Shown: positions 1 to 11,199, counted from the stretch's first letter. The stretch: 64,000 nt of DNA from Phymorhynchus buccinoides (GCA_017654935.2 CM065691.1:22203882-22267881), one strand, 5' to 3'. Numbers and translations: made by a program. Notes: generated from the letters alone by a model not told the origin.

Positions 1-1021
1 GCTCTAACAGAAATCGATCGGACAAACATTTTTTTTCGCTCTAGCAGAAATCAATAGTACAAAATGTTCTCGCTGTAGCAGAAACAATAGGACCAAAAAC
101 CGTGGGGATACCGGGGGGTCATTCGCCGTCATTCGTACAGATAGTTCCCCCACCTTCTGGAAGTTCTGTGCTTGCAACTTCCTCTAATCTGTCACTCTTT
201 TCCCTTTGCTTACTGTCATCTGCTATCTTTCTATCTTACTGGTCCATTCTCCTGCCTTTTTTTCTATAAATTACAAAGGTTTCTTCAGCCAAAGTCTGAC
301 CTGCTGGGCCTAACTATCTCTTAGTTTGGTGTATAACGGCAGCATGACGCATCTACGCTCAGGTGACAAGAAACTGTCTGAGTCAGCGAACGAAGAAGAA
401 GAAGAAGAAGAGGACAAAATGTTGTCACTCTAGCAGAAATCAATTGGACAAAAAAAGTCCGCTAGTGTTCGATTTCAATAAGACATTTGTCATGACGGGA
501 GGTGGGGGCAAAGATATTCTAAAAGGGTCAGATGGACTACTTAAGAGCTCGGCGAACCGGGCTGATAGAGTTATCGTTAGTGGGGACAGTACACTATTCA
601 CTGTGCAGGCTATCCAAAACCTCAGACTGGAACTTGAACGGTGAATTCAACTGGCCTATCGACGTGTAAAATGTGTCCTGTTTAAAAGGGACATAACCAG
701 TGTTTCTGTCCTCACTACTCGTATAGGGAAAAGAGACCGGATGCTTATCTTCCCCTATAGAGTCTTTGGTGTCCTTCTCTGATATGCAGTCTGTTTGCTT
801 CTGGTCATTGCTCTCTCGTATCTCTCGGACAAAACACACAGATGCACACATACACATTATACATACAGAAACACGGACGCGCGCGCACACGCACACACAC
901 ACACATACACGTCCGTGCGCGCACGAGTTTGTTCAAAACTGCATTTCTGATTAACTCAAACAATTTAATTGCATAATTCGAAATGATTTGTACCTCCCCT
1001 AAGCAATCTTGTTTTTTTTAG
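1..1021. other. upstream non-coding region with short repeats
   Basis: No convincing gene is visible. A motif close to GCTCTAGCAGAAATCAAT followed by GGACAAAA occurs at about 2, 38, 71 and 428, so it is a small tandem or dispersed repeat. A (GAA)n stretch lies at about 393-413 and a CA/CG-rich microsatellite at about 836-925. Short open frames here are low complexity. Confidence 0.5.
100..225 (+). repeat. dispersed repeat, CCGTGGGGATACC family
   Basis: The segment begins CCGTGGGGATACCGG and continues through a conserved stretch containing AGTTCCCCCACCTTCTGGAAG and CTTCCTCTAATCTGTCACTC. Related copies lie at about 18924-19075, 30310-30415 and (inverted) 56345-56450. No coding capacity or terminal repeats are evident, so it is an unclassified interspersed repeat. 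Confidence 0.6.
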
Positions 1022-1282
1022 TGCGATTACTACTTCTGTCAAGGAAATGATATGAATGAAAATCTGTTTAGCGTCCTCCGGTATGGACCAGACACAGATG
1101 GGACATTAGTAGATATAAAGATGGTGGGAACCATCCCGGAGACAATGCCCGGAGACAGTGCAACACCAGTAAAGTCCCGAATATTTAACAATGCAGATAT
1201 GTATAATGATGAAATTATGTTTTTGCCTTTATTTTATTTAACTGGCCGACCCTCACGGTATAACAGATGGAGAATACGCTGA
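1022..1282 (+). CDS. possible coding exon of unknown family
   Basis: An open frame follows a convincing acceptor (poly-T then TTTTTAG at 1014-1021). It starts CDYYFCQGNDMNENLF and runs to a stop at 1280-1282; a GT donor is possible after 1160 (CCA/GTAAAG). The composition is protein-like rather than simple repeat, and two cysteines sit near the start. I do not recognise the family. It does not look like the missing N-terminus of the DEG/ENaC gene, because there is no HG motif and the phase does not fit exon 1. It may be an exon of another gene or a fossil element. Confidence 0.25.
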   Translation, partial: CDYYFCQGNDMNENLFSVLRYGPDTDGTLVDIKMVGTIPETMPGDSATPVKSRIFNNADMYNDEIMFLPLFYLTGRPSRYNRWRIR

Positions 1283-1405
1283 AAATAGTTGATTGGGCAG
1301 GGTATCACCTGGGGATTTATTCATATAATTTTGTAATTAATCAAGTGCTGTCTGTATTATTTTCAAACACGCGCATTCTTCCTTTTTCTGGGTAGCTGTG
1401 ACCCA

Positions 1406-1483
1406 CATACAAATGTCCCCAACTTCAAATTGAGGCTTCTCTTTAAATTGATGCTTTGTTTTCAATTTGGGGACATTTGTATG
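1406..1483. repeat. short inverted repeat (hairpin MITE-like)
   Basis: CATACAAATGTCCCCA at 1406-1421 is matched by its exact reverse complement at 1468-1483, and the similarity extends inward (ACTTCAAATTG against CAATTTGGG). The whole is about 78 bases and could fold into a stem. It is probably a small non-autonomous DNA element; no target-site duplication was identified. Confidence 0.6.
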
Positions 1484-2152
1484 GGAGTCAAACCTGGTCA
1501 AAACAATATTTCTTACCAGCTATAAGAGGGAAAATACGTGAAACCCGTTATTTTGACACGTGACCAGGTGTGTCTTTAATTCATAATAGATATTTTTTAT
1601 TCACAACAGATGATGTTAGTGTTATTATCCGTTATAAAACCAATATTGAATGTGCTCTGTACCAACTGTACTGTATTGCTGGCCTAGAGGTTATACTCGC
1701 AAAGAAGACGCAGATTGTGTTTGTTTTTTTAGGCCGGTGGTATCATTCCAATTTTGTTTTTCATAGTGTTAAAGTTTAGACGTTTAGGTTGTGACGATTG
1801 AAACATAATTAGATATGCACACACGCATGTGCACACTCACAGACACACATAGTGACCTGGGGGGGGGGGGGGGGGGGCTGGTTGAAAGAAAGGGGGAAGA
1901 GGGGGTTGTACGGGCAGGCGCAGAGAAAGGTGGGTCGATGTTGTAACTGACAGCATAATTAGGGACAAAGGCTTGGTAAATATTAACCCAAATAGCTTCC
2001 AAATTGGTTATTTAACCATATATCCGACCCATTTGGGACCATGTACTAAACCTATTGCTGCTAGACGGTCGTGTGAATGACAATAGCACCATTTGCCCAT
2101 CGGGAACCATCAAACATTGTTACGGTACAACAATGATTTCCAACAGGGAGAC

Positions 2153-2203
<51 letters not shown>

Positions 2204-2717
2204 GAGGAGGGGGGGAGGGCCTACAGAATAATCATAAAAGGTGTTGGTCAAACTAAAACAAAAATCAAAATGCATGTTTTGGGGGGAAAATATTTTATTG
2301 AAAGAAATAATCCTCTCAACGTCAGCATACACGTGTCTGCCAAAATATCATCGCCACTGCAATGAACAAAGTCTTTACGGTTTTGACATTACCCCCCCCC
2401 CCCCCCCCTCCACCCACACCCCAATACCCTCGATCCCTCAAAAGAATGAATCTTGCTTCGCAATTCAAGTTCCCTGTTTGCATGGTTTTGCTTTTGTTGT
2501 AGTTTTCTCCTCCTCCTCCTCGACCACCTTCACCACCTTCTTCTATTCCTCCTCTTTTCTATTGCTACTCCTCTATCTCCTCTTCTCTTTCTCTGTATGA
2601 CCATCTTCTTACATGCTTTGGAGTGTGTTTCTTTTATCTTTGTGCAATCATGTATTACACGTTTTCAAAAAAGTAATAATTATGATCACGTCTCTTTCGC
2701 TTGTTTTCCTCACAAAG
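1484..2717. other. non-coding stretch with homopolymers and (GA)n
   Basis: No gene is recognised. It holds a poly-G run at about 1860-1877, a (GA)n microsatellite at about 2156-2200, a poly-C run at about 2392-2408 and a CTC/CTT-rich tract at about 2508-2590. The last part, ending in CACAAAG at 2711-2717, is the intron end in front of DEG/ENaC exon 1. Confidence 0.5.
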
Positions 2718-2983
2718 GGTTCTGTGGACAATCTACTTCCTGTCGGCCGTGGTGGCGCTGGCGTACTTCCTGTACGGCACGTACGCTGACGTCACGAGCT
2801 ACCCTTTCAAGACGACTATCAACATCAACAAAACGTCGCCTCTGCCCTTCCCCGCCGTCACGCTGTGCAACCTGAACCCCATAGACCTGACCAGGCTGCC
2901 CGCTGACGTGTCCACCTCTCTGAACAACTGGCACAACGCTATGGCTTCAGGGGTGTACAGCTATCAAGAACCGGCTGCCTATG
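2718..2983 (+). CDS. DEG/ENaC sodium channel, exon with TM1
   Basis: This exon encodes the first transmembrane helix and the start of the extracellular domain of a degenerin/ENaC/ASIC family cation channel, a trimeric plasma-membrane channel. The translation shows VLWTIYFLSAVVALAYFLYG (TM1) followed by the family signature FPAVTLCNLNPI about 45 residues later. The acceptor is CACAAAG at 2711-2717 and the donor is ATG/GTGAGC after 2983. The exon enters on the third base of a codon and leaves one base into the next codon, which matches exon 2. The 5' exon with the cytoplasmic N-terminus and its HG gating motif was not found in 1-2717, so the gene is 5'-incomplete here. The visible protein, exons 1-8, is about 443 residues. 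Which family member it is (ASIC-like, FMRFamide-gated, other) cannot be decided from sequence inspection alone. Confidence 0.93.
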
Positions 2984-3357
2984 GTGAGCGGTTCTTTGTA
3001 CCAGCCACGAAGCGAAGCTCGAAAATGCTTTCAGTGGTGTTTGATCTTGAATATATTCATCTGGCTGGCTCATTATGTATGTATGTATGCTGACACGATA
3101 GCTTTTGAATGGATGGACCTAAGACCCTCGAATTGTGCACGCGGATATGTAGTTATCTAGGCCAAGTTCGAAAATAGGTCTTTGGGTGAAAGGTCAAGGT
3201 CACTGGAGCCAAACCTGCTGCCGCGCAGCTGGGATCTTGCGTTTTCACGCTCCAGTTACATTCGTTGTTTGTGCGTGGACTGATCCCCTTATACTCGAAT
3301 AGATAGGGGGAATGTGAGTCCTCTTTATGTAATATGGACACACGCGCCTGCATGGTT

Positions 3358-5893
3358 GTGACTGCTCTGAACGGTCGTTACTGCTCTGATCATTTGTAAC
3401 TTTTCTGAATAGTCGTTACTGCTCTGATCATTTGTAACTGCTCTGAACTGTCGTTACTGCTCTGATCATTCAATTTTGTAACTGCTCTGAACGGTCGTTA
3501 CTGCTCTGATCATTTGTGACTGCTCTGAACTGTCGTTACTGCTCTGATCATTTGTGACTGCTCTGAACAGTCGTTACTGATCTGATCATTTGTAACTGCT
3601 CTGAACGGTCGTTACTGCTCTGATCATTTGTAACTGCTCTGAACTGTCGTTACTGCTCTGATCATTTGTGACTGCTCTGAACAGTCGTTACTGATCTGAT
3701 CATTTGTAACTGCTCTGAACGGTCGTTACTGCTCTGATCATTTGTGACTGCTCTGAACGGTCGTTACTGCTCTGATCATTTGTAACTGCTCTGAACGGTC
3801 GTTACTGCTCTGATCATTTGTAACTGCTCTGAACGGTCGTTACTGCTCTGATCATTTGTAACTGCTCTGAACTGTCGTTACTGCTCTGATCATTTGTAAC
3901 TGCTCTGAACGGTCGTTACTGCTCTGATCATTTGTGACTGCTCTGAACGGTCGTTACTGCTCTGATCATTTGTAACTGCTCTGAACGGTCGTTACTGCTC
4001 TGATCATTTGTAACTGCTCTGAACGGTCGTTACTGCTCTGATCATTTGTAACTGCTCTGAACGGTCGTTACTGCTCTGATCATTTGTAACTGCTCTGAAC
4101 AGTCGTTACTGCTCTGATCATTTGTAACTGCTCTGAACGGTCGTTACTGCTCTGATCATTTGTAGCTGCTCTGAACGGTCGTTACTGCTCTGATCATTTG
4201 TGACTGCTCTGAACGGTCGTTACTGCTCTGATCATTTGTAACTGCTCTGAACGGTCGTTACTGCTCTGATCATTTGTAACTGCTCTGAACGGTCGTTACT
4301 GCTCTGATCATTTGTGACTGCTCTGAACGGTCGTTACTGCTCTGATCATTTGTAACTGCTCTGAACGGTCGTTACTGCTCTGATCATTTGTAACTGCTCT
4401 GAACGGTCGTTACTGCTTTGATCATTTGTAGCTGCTCTGAACTGTCGTTACTGCTCTGGACATTTGTAACTGCTATGAACGGTCGTTACTGCTCTGATCA
4501 TTTGTGACTGCTCTGAACGGTCGTTACTGCTCTGATCATTTGTAGCTGCTCTGAACGGTCGTTACTGCTCTGATCATTTGTAGCTGCTCTGAACGGTCGT
4601 TACTGCTCTGATCATTTGTAACTGCTCTGAACGGTCGTTACTGCTCTGATCATTTGTAGCTGCTCTGAACTGTCGTTACTGCTCTGGACATTTGTAACTG
4701 CTATGAACGGTCGTTACTGCTCTGATCATTTGCAACTGCTCTGAACGGTCGTTTCTGCTCTGATCATTTGCAACTGCTCTGAACGGTCGTTACTGCTCTG
4801 ATCATTTGTAGCTGCTCTGAACGGTCGTTACTGCTCTGATCATTTGTAACTTTTCTGAATAGTCGTTACTGCTCTGATCATTTGTAGCTGCTCTGAACAG
4901 TCGTTACTGCTCTGATCATTTGTAACTTTTCTGAATAGTCGTTACTGCTCTGATCATTTGTAACTGCTCTGAACGGTCGTTACTGCTCTGATCATTTGTA
5001 ACTTTTCTGAATAGTCGTTACTGCTCTGATCATTTGTAACTGCTCTGAATAGTCGTTACTGCTCTGATCATTTGTAGCTGCTCTGAACAGTCGTTACTGC
5101 TCTGATCATTTGTAACTGCTCTGAACGGTCGTTACTGCTCTGATCATTTGTAGCTGCTCTGAACGGTCGTTACTGCTCTGATCATTTGTAACTGCTACGA
5201 ACAGTCGTTAATGCTCTGATCATTTGTAACTGCTATGAACGGTCGTTACTGCTCTGATCGTTTGTAACTGCTCTGAACGGTCGTTACTGCTCTGATCATT
5301 TGTGACTGCTCTGAACTGTCGTTACTACTCTGATCATTTGTAACTGCTCTCAACGGTCGTTACTGCTCTGATCATTTGCAACTGCTCTAACGGTCGTTAC
5401 TGCTCTGATCATTTGTAGCTGCTCTGAACGGTCGTTACTGTTATGATCATTTGTAGCTGCTCTGAACGGTCGTTACTGCTCTGATCATTTGTAGCTGCTC
5501 TGAACGGTCGTTACTGGTCTGAACGGTTTTAACTGGTCTGAATGGTCGTAACTGCTCTGAACGGTCGTTACTGCTCTGATCATTTGTAACTGCTCTGAAC
5601 GGTCGTTACTGCTCTGAACGGTCGTAACTGATCATACATTCGCTACTGCTCTGGACGATGGTAACTGATCTTAACGGTTTTAACTATCCGAACGGTCGCA
5701 ACCAGTCGGAATGGTCGGAACTGATCTGAACTGTCGTAACTGCTCTGAACATTTCTTACAGCTCTGAACGGTCGTAACTGATCTGAACGATTTTAACTGA
5801 TCTGAACTGTCGTAACTGCTCTGAACATTTCTTACAGCTCTGTACGGTCGTAGCTGATCTGAACGATTTTAACTGATCTGAACGGTCGTAACT
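3358..5893 (+). repeat. 38-bp dimeric minisatellite array in DEG/ENaC intron 1
   Basis: About 57 tandem copies of a 38-base unit fill 3358-5520. The unit consists of two related 19-base halves, GTAACTGCTCTGAACGGTC and GTTACTGCTCTGATCATTT. Variants (GTGACT, GTAGCT, AACTGTC, TTTTCTGAATAG) recur at spaced positions, so groups of units have been copied together. From about 5520 to 5893 the order decays into single 19-base-like monomers. There are no unique spacers, so it is not a CRISPR array. It sits entirely in the intron between exon 1 and exon 2. Confidence 0.95.
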
Positions 5894-5900
5894 ACTGAGG

Positions 5901-6060
<160 letters not shown>

Positions 6061-6624
6061 TGTAATGGAACGGAGATTATTTTTTGTTTTCTTATATCAG
6101 AAACTCAGATATAAGAAAACATTTTGAACGGTTTTTTCTTATAGCCGAGTTGAATGGGAAAAAGAGAGTAAAAATAATAAAATAAAGAGACAGAAAAACA
6201 AAAACGAAGAGAAAATCCTTTTTCCTAAGTTGGTGCATGTTTTATATCATAAAATCAAAATACTAAGAAGATTTAGAGGTGCCTACCATCTAACCATTTA
6301 TTAATCTAACCATTTATTTTTATTGTCGTTGTTATTAAGTTAATGCGTGCCTCATCACCTTTCTTGTACTGAAATATTACCATTTACTGCCCACCTATGG
6401 AGTGGGGGATCTGCAGCTCTTCATCAGTAGTTTGCCTTTGTTTATGTGGATGTTTTTCTACATATTCAATTATTTGTATTTTTCTTCTTAAAGAAATGGA
6501 TTGCCTTTTCCTCTCTGCTGCTGACAATAAAAGGATGGGCACAACAGTGCAGGCACTCATATTTTGTCTTCTGCTCTACGTCTTTTTCCACAGAATACTG
6601 AAGGAAAGTGTTAAATTAGGCTGG
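6061..6624. other. intron sequence with a short hairpin
   Basis: No gene is visible. TTTTCTTATATC at about 6087-6098 pairs with GATATAAGAAAA at about 6108-6119, a compact stem-loop resembling the CTTATA-rich sequence at 7660-7890. Both are probably relics of a DNA transposon terminal region. Confidence 0.4.
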
Positions 6625-7525
6625 GGCTATTTAACCTCTAGTGGGAAAATAGAATTCAGGCTATTTTGCCTCGTGTCTCTCTCTTTGTCTTTTTTTCTGT
6701 TTGTCTTCCTCTCTCTGTGTCTCTTGTCTTCCTGTCTCTGTATCTCTTTCTTTGTGTGCCCTTGTCTCTCTCTTTGGCTTTCTCTTTCTCTCTTTCTGTG
6801 TCTCTGTCTCTTTTCTCTGTGTTTAATCTGTCTGTCTTTCTTTTCGTGTCTCTGTCTCTCTCTGTTTCTCTCTCTATGTCTCCCTCTCTCTTAGTCTTTC
6901 CTTTCCCTCCCTCTCTCTCTCTGTCTCCCTTTATGTTTCTCTCTCATTGTCTCTTTATCTGTCTCTTTGTTTTCTTTTCTTCTTTATCTTTCTCTCACTG
7001 TGTGACTGTCTCTCTCTCAATCTCTCTCTCTCTCTCTCTGTATCTCTCTCTGTCTCACTCTATCTCAATCTCTCTCTCCCATTATCTCTCTGTGTGCCTC
7101 TCTCTCTCTCTCTCTCTCTCTCTGTCTTTTTTTAAAATATCTTTCTCTCTCTTTGTGTGTCTGTCTGTCTGTCTCTGTCTGACTATCTGTATGTCTTTCG
7201 TTGTCTCTGTCTCTCTCTCTGTGTTTCTTCCCTTTTCTCTCTATAATATGTATCGCTGTCTCTATGTCTCCCACTGTCTTTACAGAGAAAGCAAGAGAGA
7301 CAGGAAGAAACTGAAGCTGAAACTGAGAAGGAGAGAGAGACAGAGACACTGAGAGAGAGAGACAGACACAGAGAGAGACAGAGACAGAGCGAGAAGGGAG
7401 ACAGAGAGAGAGACAGACAGACTGAGAGATAAATCTAAAGACAAACGGAAATAGACAAAGAGAAAGACAGATTGTGTGAGGGAAAATAGCCGGAATTCTA
7501 TTTTTCTACTAGAGGTTAAATAGCC
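6625..7525. mobile_element. TIR-bounded element filled with CT then GA microsatellite
   Basis: A 48-base terminal inverted repeat is present. GGCTATTTAACCTCTAGT begins at 6625, and its near-complete complement ends with AGGTTAAATAGCC at 7525, with the inner part AATAGAATTC also conserved on both sides. Between the arms about 620 bases are pyrimidine-rich (CTCT/CTGT), followed by about 200 purine-rich bases (GAGA/GACA), so the interior can itself pair. It looks like a non-autonomous DNA element or a long hairpin expanded by microsatellite growth. No target-site duplication was recognised. Confidence 0.6.
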
Positions 7526-8124
7526 ACTGCCATGAAATTAAGGAACAAAAAGAACTGTCTTTCTGTGGTTTGGTCTGACGTAGACATGCAGCTGGTCTGA
7601 CGTAAACTGGCCTTTTTTGGAAACGACTGCAGTTTTAGTGCAACTTCCTTGTCAATGGCAATTCGCTTATAAGAAAATGAACTGCAAACCAAGTTGCATG
7701 TATGTAATAATTTTCTTATATCCGAGTTTACATCGCGGATGGGAGTAGGAATTTGTTTGATTATAAACGAGTTTTCTATTAAGCGAGTTTCTTATATCCT
7801 AGTTTTGATAAATCATAAGAAAGAAGGAGTTTGACCGGGAACATTATTTTGCTTGATTATAAGGGAGTTTCTTATAAGCGAATTCGGCTGTAACAGAAAG
7901 CAAAAGAGCATCAACAAGCTAGTGCTCCTGAAATATTTCATGAAAAATACTGTGTGAATGACAGACTGTGTAAGTACAATAATACATCATTTATGCATGA
8001 TAATTGAGCAAAAGAAAAAGAAAAAAGAAAAAAAGGAAAAAAAAGAAAATCAAACACTCACAAAGAAATATAATTATGTGCAATCAATTTAGAGACACAT
8101 AGTCAAAAGAGAAAATACGAAGAA
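7526..8124. other. intron sequence with CTTATA-rich repeat relic
   Basis: No gene is seen. From about 7660 to 7900 the motif TTATAAG or TTCTTATA with GAGTTT recurs on alternating strands, which is reminiscent of the terminal sequences of Tigger/pogo-like DNA transposons. The rest is A-rich. Confidence 0.35.
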
Positions 8125-8568
8125 GTGTACATTGTTGAGATGGTTGCTAAACATATCCCTCCATCAGACTCAGTGCAGATCATTAAGGACACACCCCTGA
8201 CACCCCGCATGTTTGGCATCGACTCTGATGTCTTCGCCTCCCATGCCAATAGACCTGACATCACCATCATTGATCGCAGTAGCCGGGAGGTCTTCCTCTT
8301 TCAAGTGGCTGTCCCTTTTGAAACCTTTATTGATACATGCTACAGTGCCAAATTTGACAAGTACCTCCAACTATGCATGGAATTAAGCACTTTTGGCTTT
8401 TCCTACAGAATTGTGGTGCTTGTCTATGGCAGCTTGGGCAATGTGCATCAACGAGTGCTTCCCGAGTGGTTGCTTGGTGTCGGGTCCTGCACGGCAAAGT
8501 GGTTGGCGAGGTATCTTTATCGGCGCCATAATCGGGTCGTTCAGGGTGTGGCAAAAGCGCTGCGCTGA
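8125..8568 (+). mobile_element. non-LTR retrotransposon fragment, restriction-like endonuclease domain
   Basis: An open frame of about 147 residues resembles the C-terminal restriction-like endonuclease of R2/R4/NeSL-type LINE proteins. It shows RPDITIIDRSSREVFLFQV, then VPFE, then K..KYLQL, and a later VYGSLGNVH that matches the family's G-S-x-G segment. The usual acidic residue after the beta-strand (E or D before the T/V-x-P motif) is Q here, so the catalytic centre may be lost. No reverse transcriptase lies upstream in frame, so the copy is 5'-truncated. It lies in DEG/ENaC intron 1. Confidence 0.6.
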
Positions 8569-9246
8569 CCTAAATGTTTCAAATCAGGAGGTCTGCCGGA
8601 ATGTTCATATAAGCGTTCAGTGTGTGTGTGAACAGGAAGCCAGTGGAGTTTAAAGAGAAGATGACCTGCATGGTCACGCCTTTTGGCCTTTAACACTAGT
8701 CTAGCAGCGGAGTTCTGGATACGTTGGAGTTTAGACAAAAGATAGAAGGGCAGCCAGAAAGAAGAGCGTTGCAGTAGTCAAGTTTTGACAGAACCAGAGA
8801 ACACACTAAGGTGTTGGTTGCGTTCACAGAGATAGCGACGAATAGAACTGATTCTTCGAATTTCCATGTAAGCTAATTGACAGAGTTTTGACACGTGAGT
8901 ATTGAAAGACATATCGTCTGATATCATGACTCCAAGATTTCTAACAGACTGAGAGAAAGGAATATCCACTGCACCGACTTGTATCATAGAAGGCTGTGAA
9001 GGAGTAAGAGTTGCTCTCTTAGAATGTGTAAGGAGCGCTTCAGTCTTGTCATTGAGCTTGAGTTTGCTGTCTAACATCCACGTTTTTTTACGTCAGTGAT
9101 ACAATGCTGGATGCTTTGAATGATGGTATGGATCTGACTTGGTGAAGAGGAGTCACACATCTGAGTGTCATCAGCGTAAGACTGACTGTTGACAGAGTGA
9201 GAGTCAATGATTTGTGAGAGCTGCTTTTGAACACAGTTGAGACAGC
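8541..9246 (-). mobile_element. CR1/Jockey-like LINE fragment, reverse transcriptase part
   Basis: The minus strand holds the second half of a LINE reverse transcriptase, broken into frames. It contains the catalytic YADDTQ box (about 9172-9189), then KLKLNDKTEALL, SVRNLGVMISDDMSF, and near its end KLQRIQNSAARLVL and LHWLPV. The order and spacing are those of CR1/Jockey-group proteins. The 5' side stops at about 9246, where a CA/CG-rich tract begins. The end abuts the + strand endonuclease fragment, so two unrelated LINE pieces lie tail to tail. Confidence 0.75.
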
Positions 9247-9479
9247 TATGAATGGTATGTTTATAATCACAGGTACGCATATGCACAAACACACTACATA
9301 AGCAAGCGCGCACACGCACACGCACACGCACACACACACGATAAACCGAGCACTCCAGCAATCGACTATACATCACATTCTCTATGAAATTCGGACTGCC
9401 CTCTCATCCTTTAGAGTACGCTTCGCTGCTAGTGCAAAGCCACCTGTACTAACATCGTCTCTCTTACGTCACACACCAG

Positions 9480-9645
9480 GCTCAACAAATGATTCCAGTT
9501 ACGGCAACATCACGGAGCTGTCTGCCTTGAAGCTGTTGGGGGGCACCAGGGTCCCCATAGAGGAGTTCCTGCCTTACTGTGCCTACAACAGCATCACGGT
9601 CAGCTGCAGCATGCTCTTCTCCGCAAGCAGTGTCTTGGTGGACAG
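9480..9645 (+). CDS. DEG/ENaC sodium channel, exon 2 (extracellular, finger region)
   Basis: The acceptor is CACACCAG at 9472-9479 and the donor is ACAG/GTGAGA after 9645. Joined to exon 1 in phase it reads ..AAYG/STNDSSYGNITEL and continues to PYCAYNSITVSCSML, the cysteine-containing extracellular segment that precedes the conserved CYT motif in this family. It ends two bases into a codon, exactly completed by exon 3. A damaged second copy lies at 14251-14416, beyond the assembly gap. Confidence 0.88.
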
Positions 9646-10043
9646 GTGAGACATTCCGTATTTGCATCACACGATGTAGATTTTGTTGGTGGGTGTTTTT
9701 TTTATAATCCGGCTTGGCACAGGAATACTTTTCATTCATTTTTTTTGGTACCCCAACGTGACCCACAAACACCACCCTCTTCCTTCCTCTACCCTTTGTT
9801 TCTCTGTCTCTCTGTCTTTTGTGTGTCTATGCGTGCGTGTGCGCGCGTTGTGTGTGTATGTGTCTGTCTGTACGTCTGCCTGTCTCTCTGTATCATTCTC
9901 GAAATCACCTTTTCTTCATTTCTGTTGCCTCTTTAAAACACACATGCCCCTCTCTTTCAGGCTAGGCGCTAAAACATGTCATTCACTCATACGTTTACAA
10001 ACTCATTCCCTCGTTCGCTTTCTTACTTGCGTGTGCGCGTATA

Positions 10044-10190
<147 letters not shown>

Positions 10191-10473
10191 AGAGAGAGTA
10201 CGAATGGGTAATCAAACCAATTATTGCGGGATACCCAATTTGTCATTGTTTTGTTTGGGCGTGTGTTCTACTTCAAAACAGGTTGATCTTCGAGGTGTCT
10301 TTTTCTTTTCGAATATTATAAATATTCATTTGTCTTTTCAACTTTTTGGGGTTTTTTTTACAACATTTTCAGACTGTGGCATGATAGGGAGCAAAACTAC
10401 ATCCCATCTTTCCGTGGCAATGATAACGCCGCTTGTTTCTGTTAAATGTATTTATAATGGGAATTAAAGTAAG

Positions 10474-10720
10474 TTAACCCTTTCACCGCCAGCCATATTT
10501 CAGCCAAACATTTCCATTAAATTTACCTGGGTAGAGAACAAAATCCATCTGCAGTATTGGGGATTCTTCTGTGACACATATAAAATAAGGTCTATCCTTA
10601 CCTCCCAAAACTAAGACAATAGGGTCTTTTGGATAATAGACCCCAATTTGATGCCTTTTAGTCACATAGGTGTTAAATCACTGTGGTGCTAAAATGCGAC
10701 TTTGGCGGTGAAAGGGTTAA
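10474..10720. mobile_element. piggyBac-like MITE with TTAA borders
   Basis: The element starts TTAACCCTTTCACCGCCA and ends with its exact reverse complement TGGCGGTGAAAGGGTTAA, 247 bases including the TTAA on each side. TTAA target sites with CCC-starting ends are typical of piggyBac-type elements. It has no coding capacity, so it is non-autonomous. Related copies lie at 19924-20171, 29450-29676 and 57082-57305, and a fragment remains in copy B at about 15386-15500. Confidence 0.8.
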
Positions 10721-10734
10721 TTTAAATGAGTCGC

Positions 10735-10980
10735 AGTGTGTAGGTAGGTATTAGGTACTTTATAGTCACAGAGGCGTCTCTGTGAAATTCGGGTTGCTCC
10801 CACCTGGAGAGCACGTCGCAGCAAGAGGCGCGCAACCCACTTTTTTCTTCTTTTTTATGCGATTTTTTATGTGACGGGGGATCGGGAGGAGGGGGGAGGG
10901 GGTAAATTGTGACCAAATGACAAAAAACTTTTTTTTTCGTTGCCACTGGGATTAACGTGTGCTAAGTGCATGGGCACACG

Positions 10981-11011
<31 letters not shown>

Positions 11012-11131
11012 TCCACGTTCAGACCGTAAGGCCTAGTGCAAAGTGAGAGGAAAAATCCCCCTGTACCCAGGTTCGAACTCGGGTTTGCTTGACACCAGGC
11101 GAACGCTTTACGTTTGTGCCACTCTGCACGT
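10735..11131 (-). mobile_element. tRNA-derived SINE (minus)
   Basis: Read on the minus strand it has a tRNA-like head with box B GAGTTCGAACCTGG and box-A-like GTGGCAC, then a body containing CTTTCGGATGAGACGAT and CCGAGGTCCCGTGTG, and a tail of CTAATACCTA repeats. The body motif resembles the deeply conserved central domain of marine-invertebrate SINE superfamilies (Nin-DC-like; from memory, unverified). The same family occurs intact at 45455-45837 (+), damaged at 15540-16535, and as fragments at 19430-19500, 31230-31525 and 55270-55515. Confidence 0.75.
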
Positions 11132-11199
11132 AGGAGAAATTTGAGTATAGACAGCAAGTGCGTATTGTTGTATCATACTTGGTGCGTACGAACTTTCAG

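Noticed and set aside
3358..5893. Regularly repeated 38-base units resembling a CRISPR array
   Set aside because: There are no unique spacers; all positions belong to the repeat, and the context is an intron in a eukaryotic gene.
6397..7352. Several Ser/Leu-rich frames
   Set aside because: They are translations of CT/GA microsatellite sequence.
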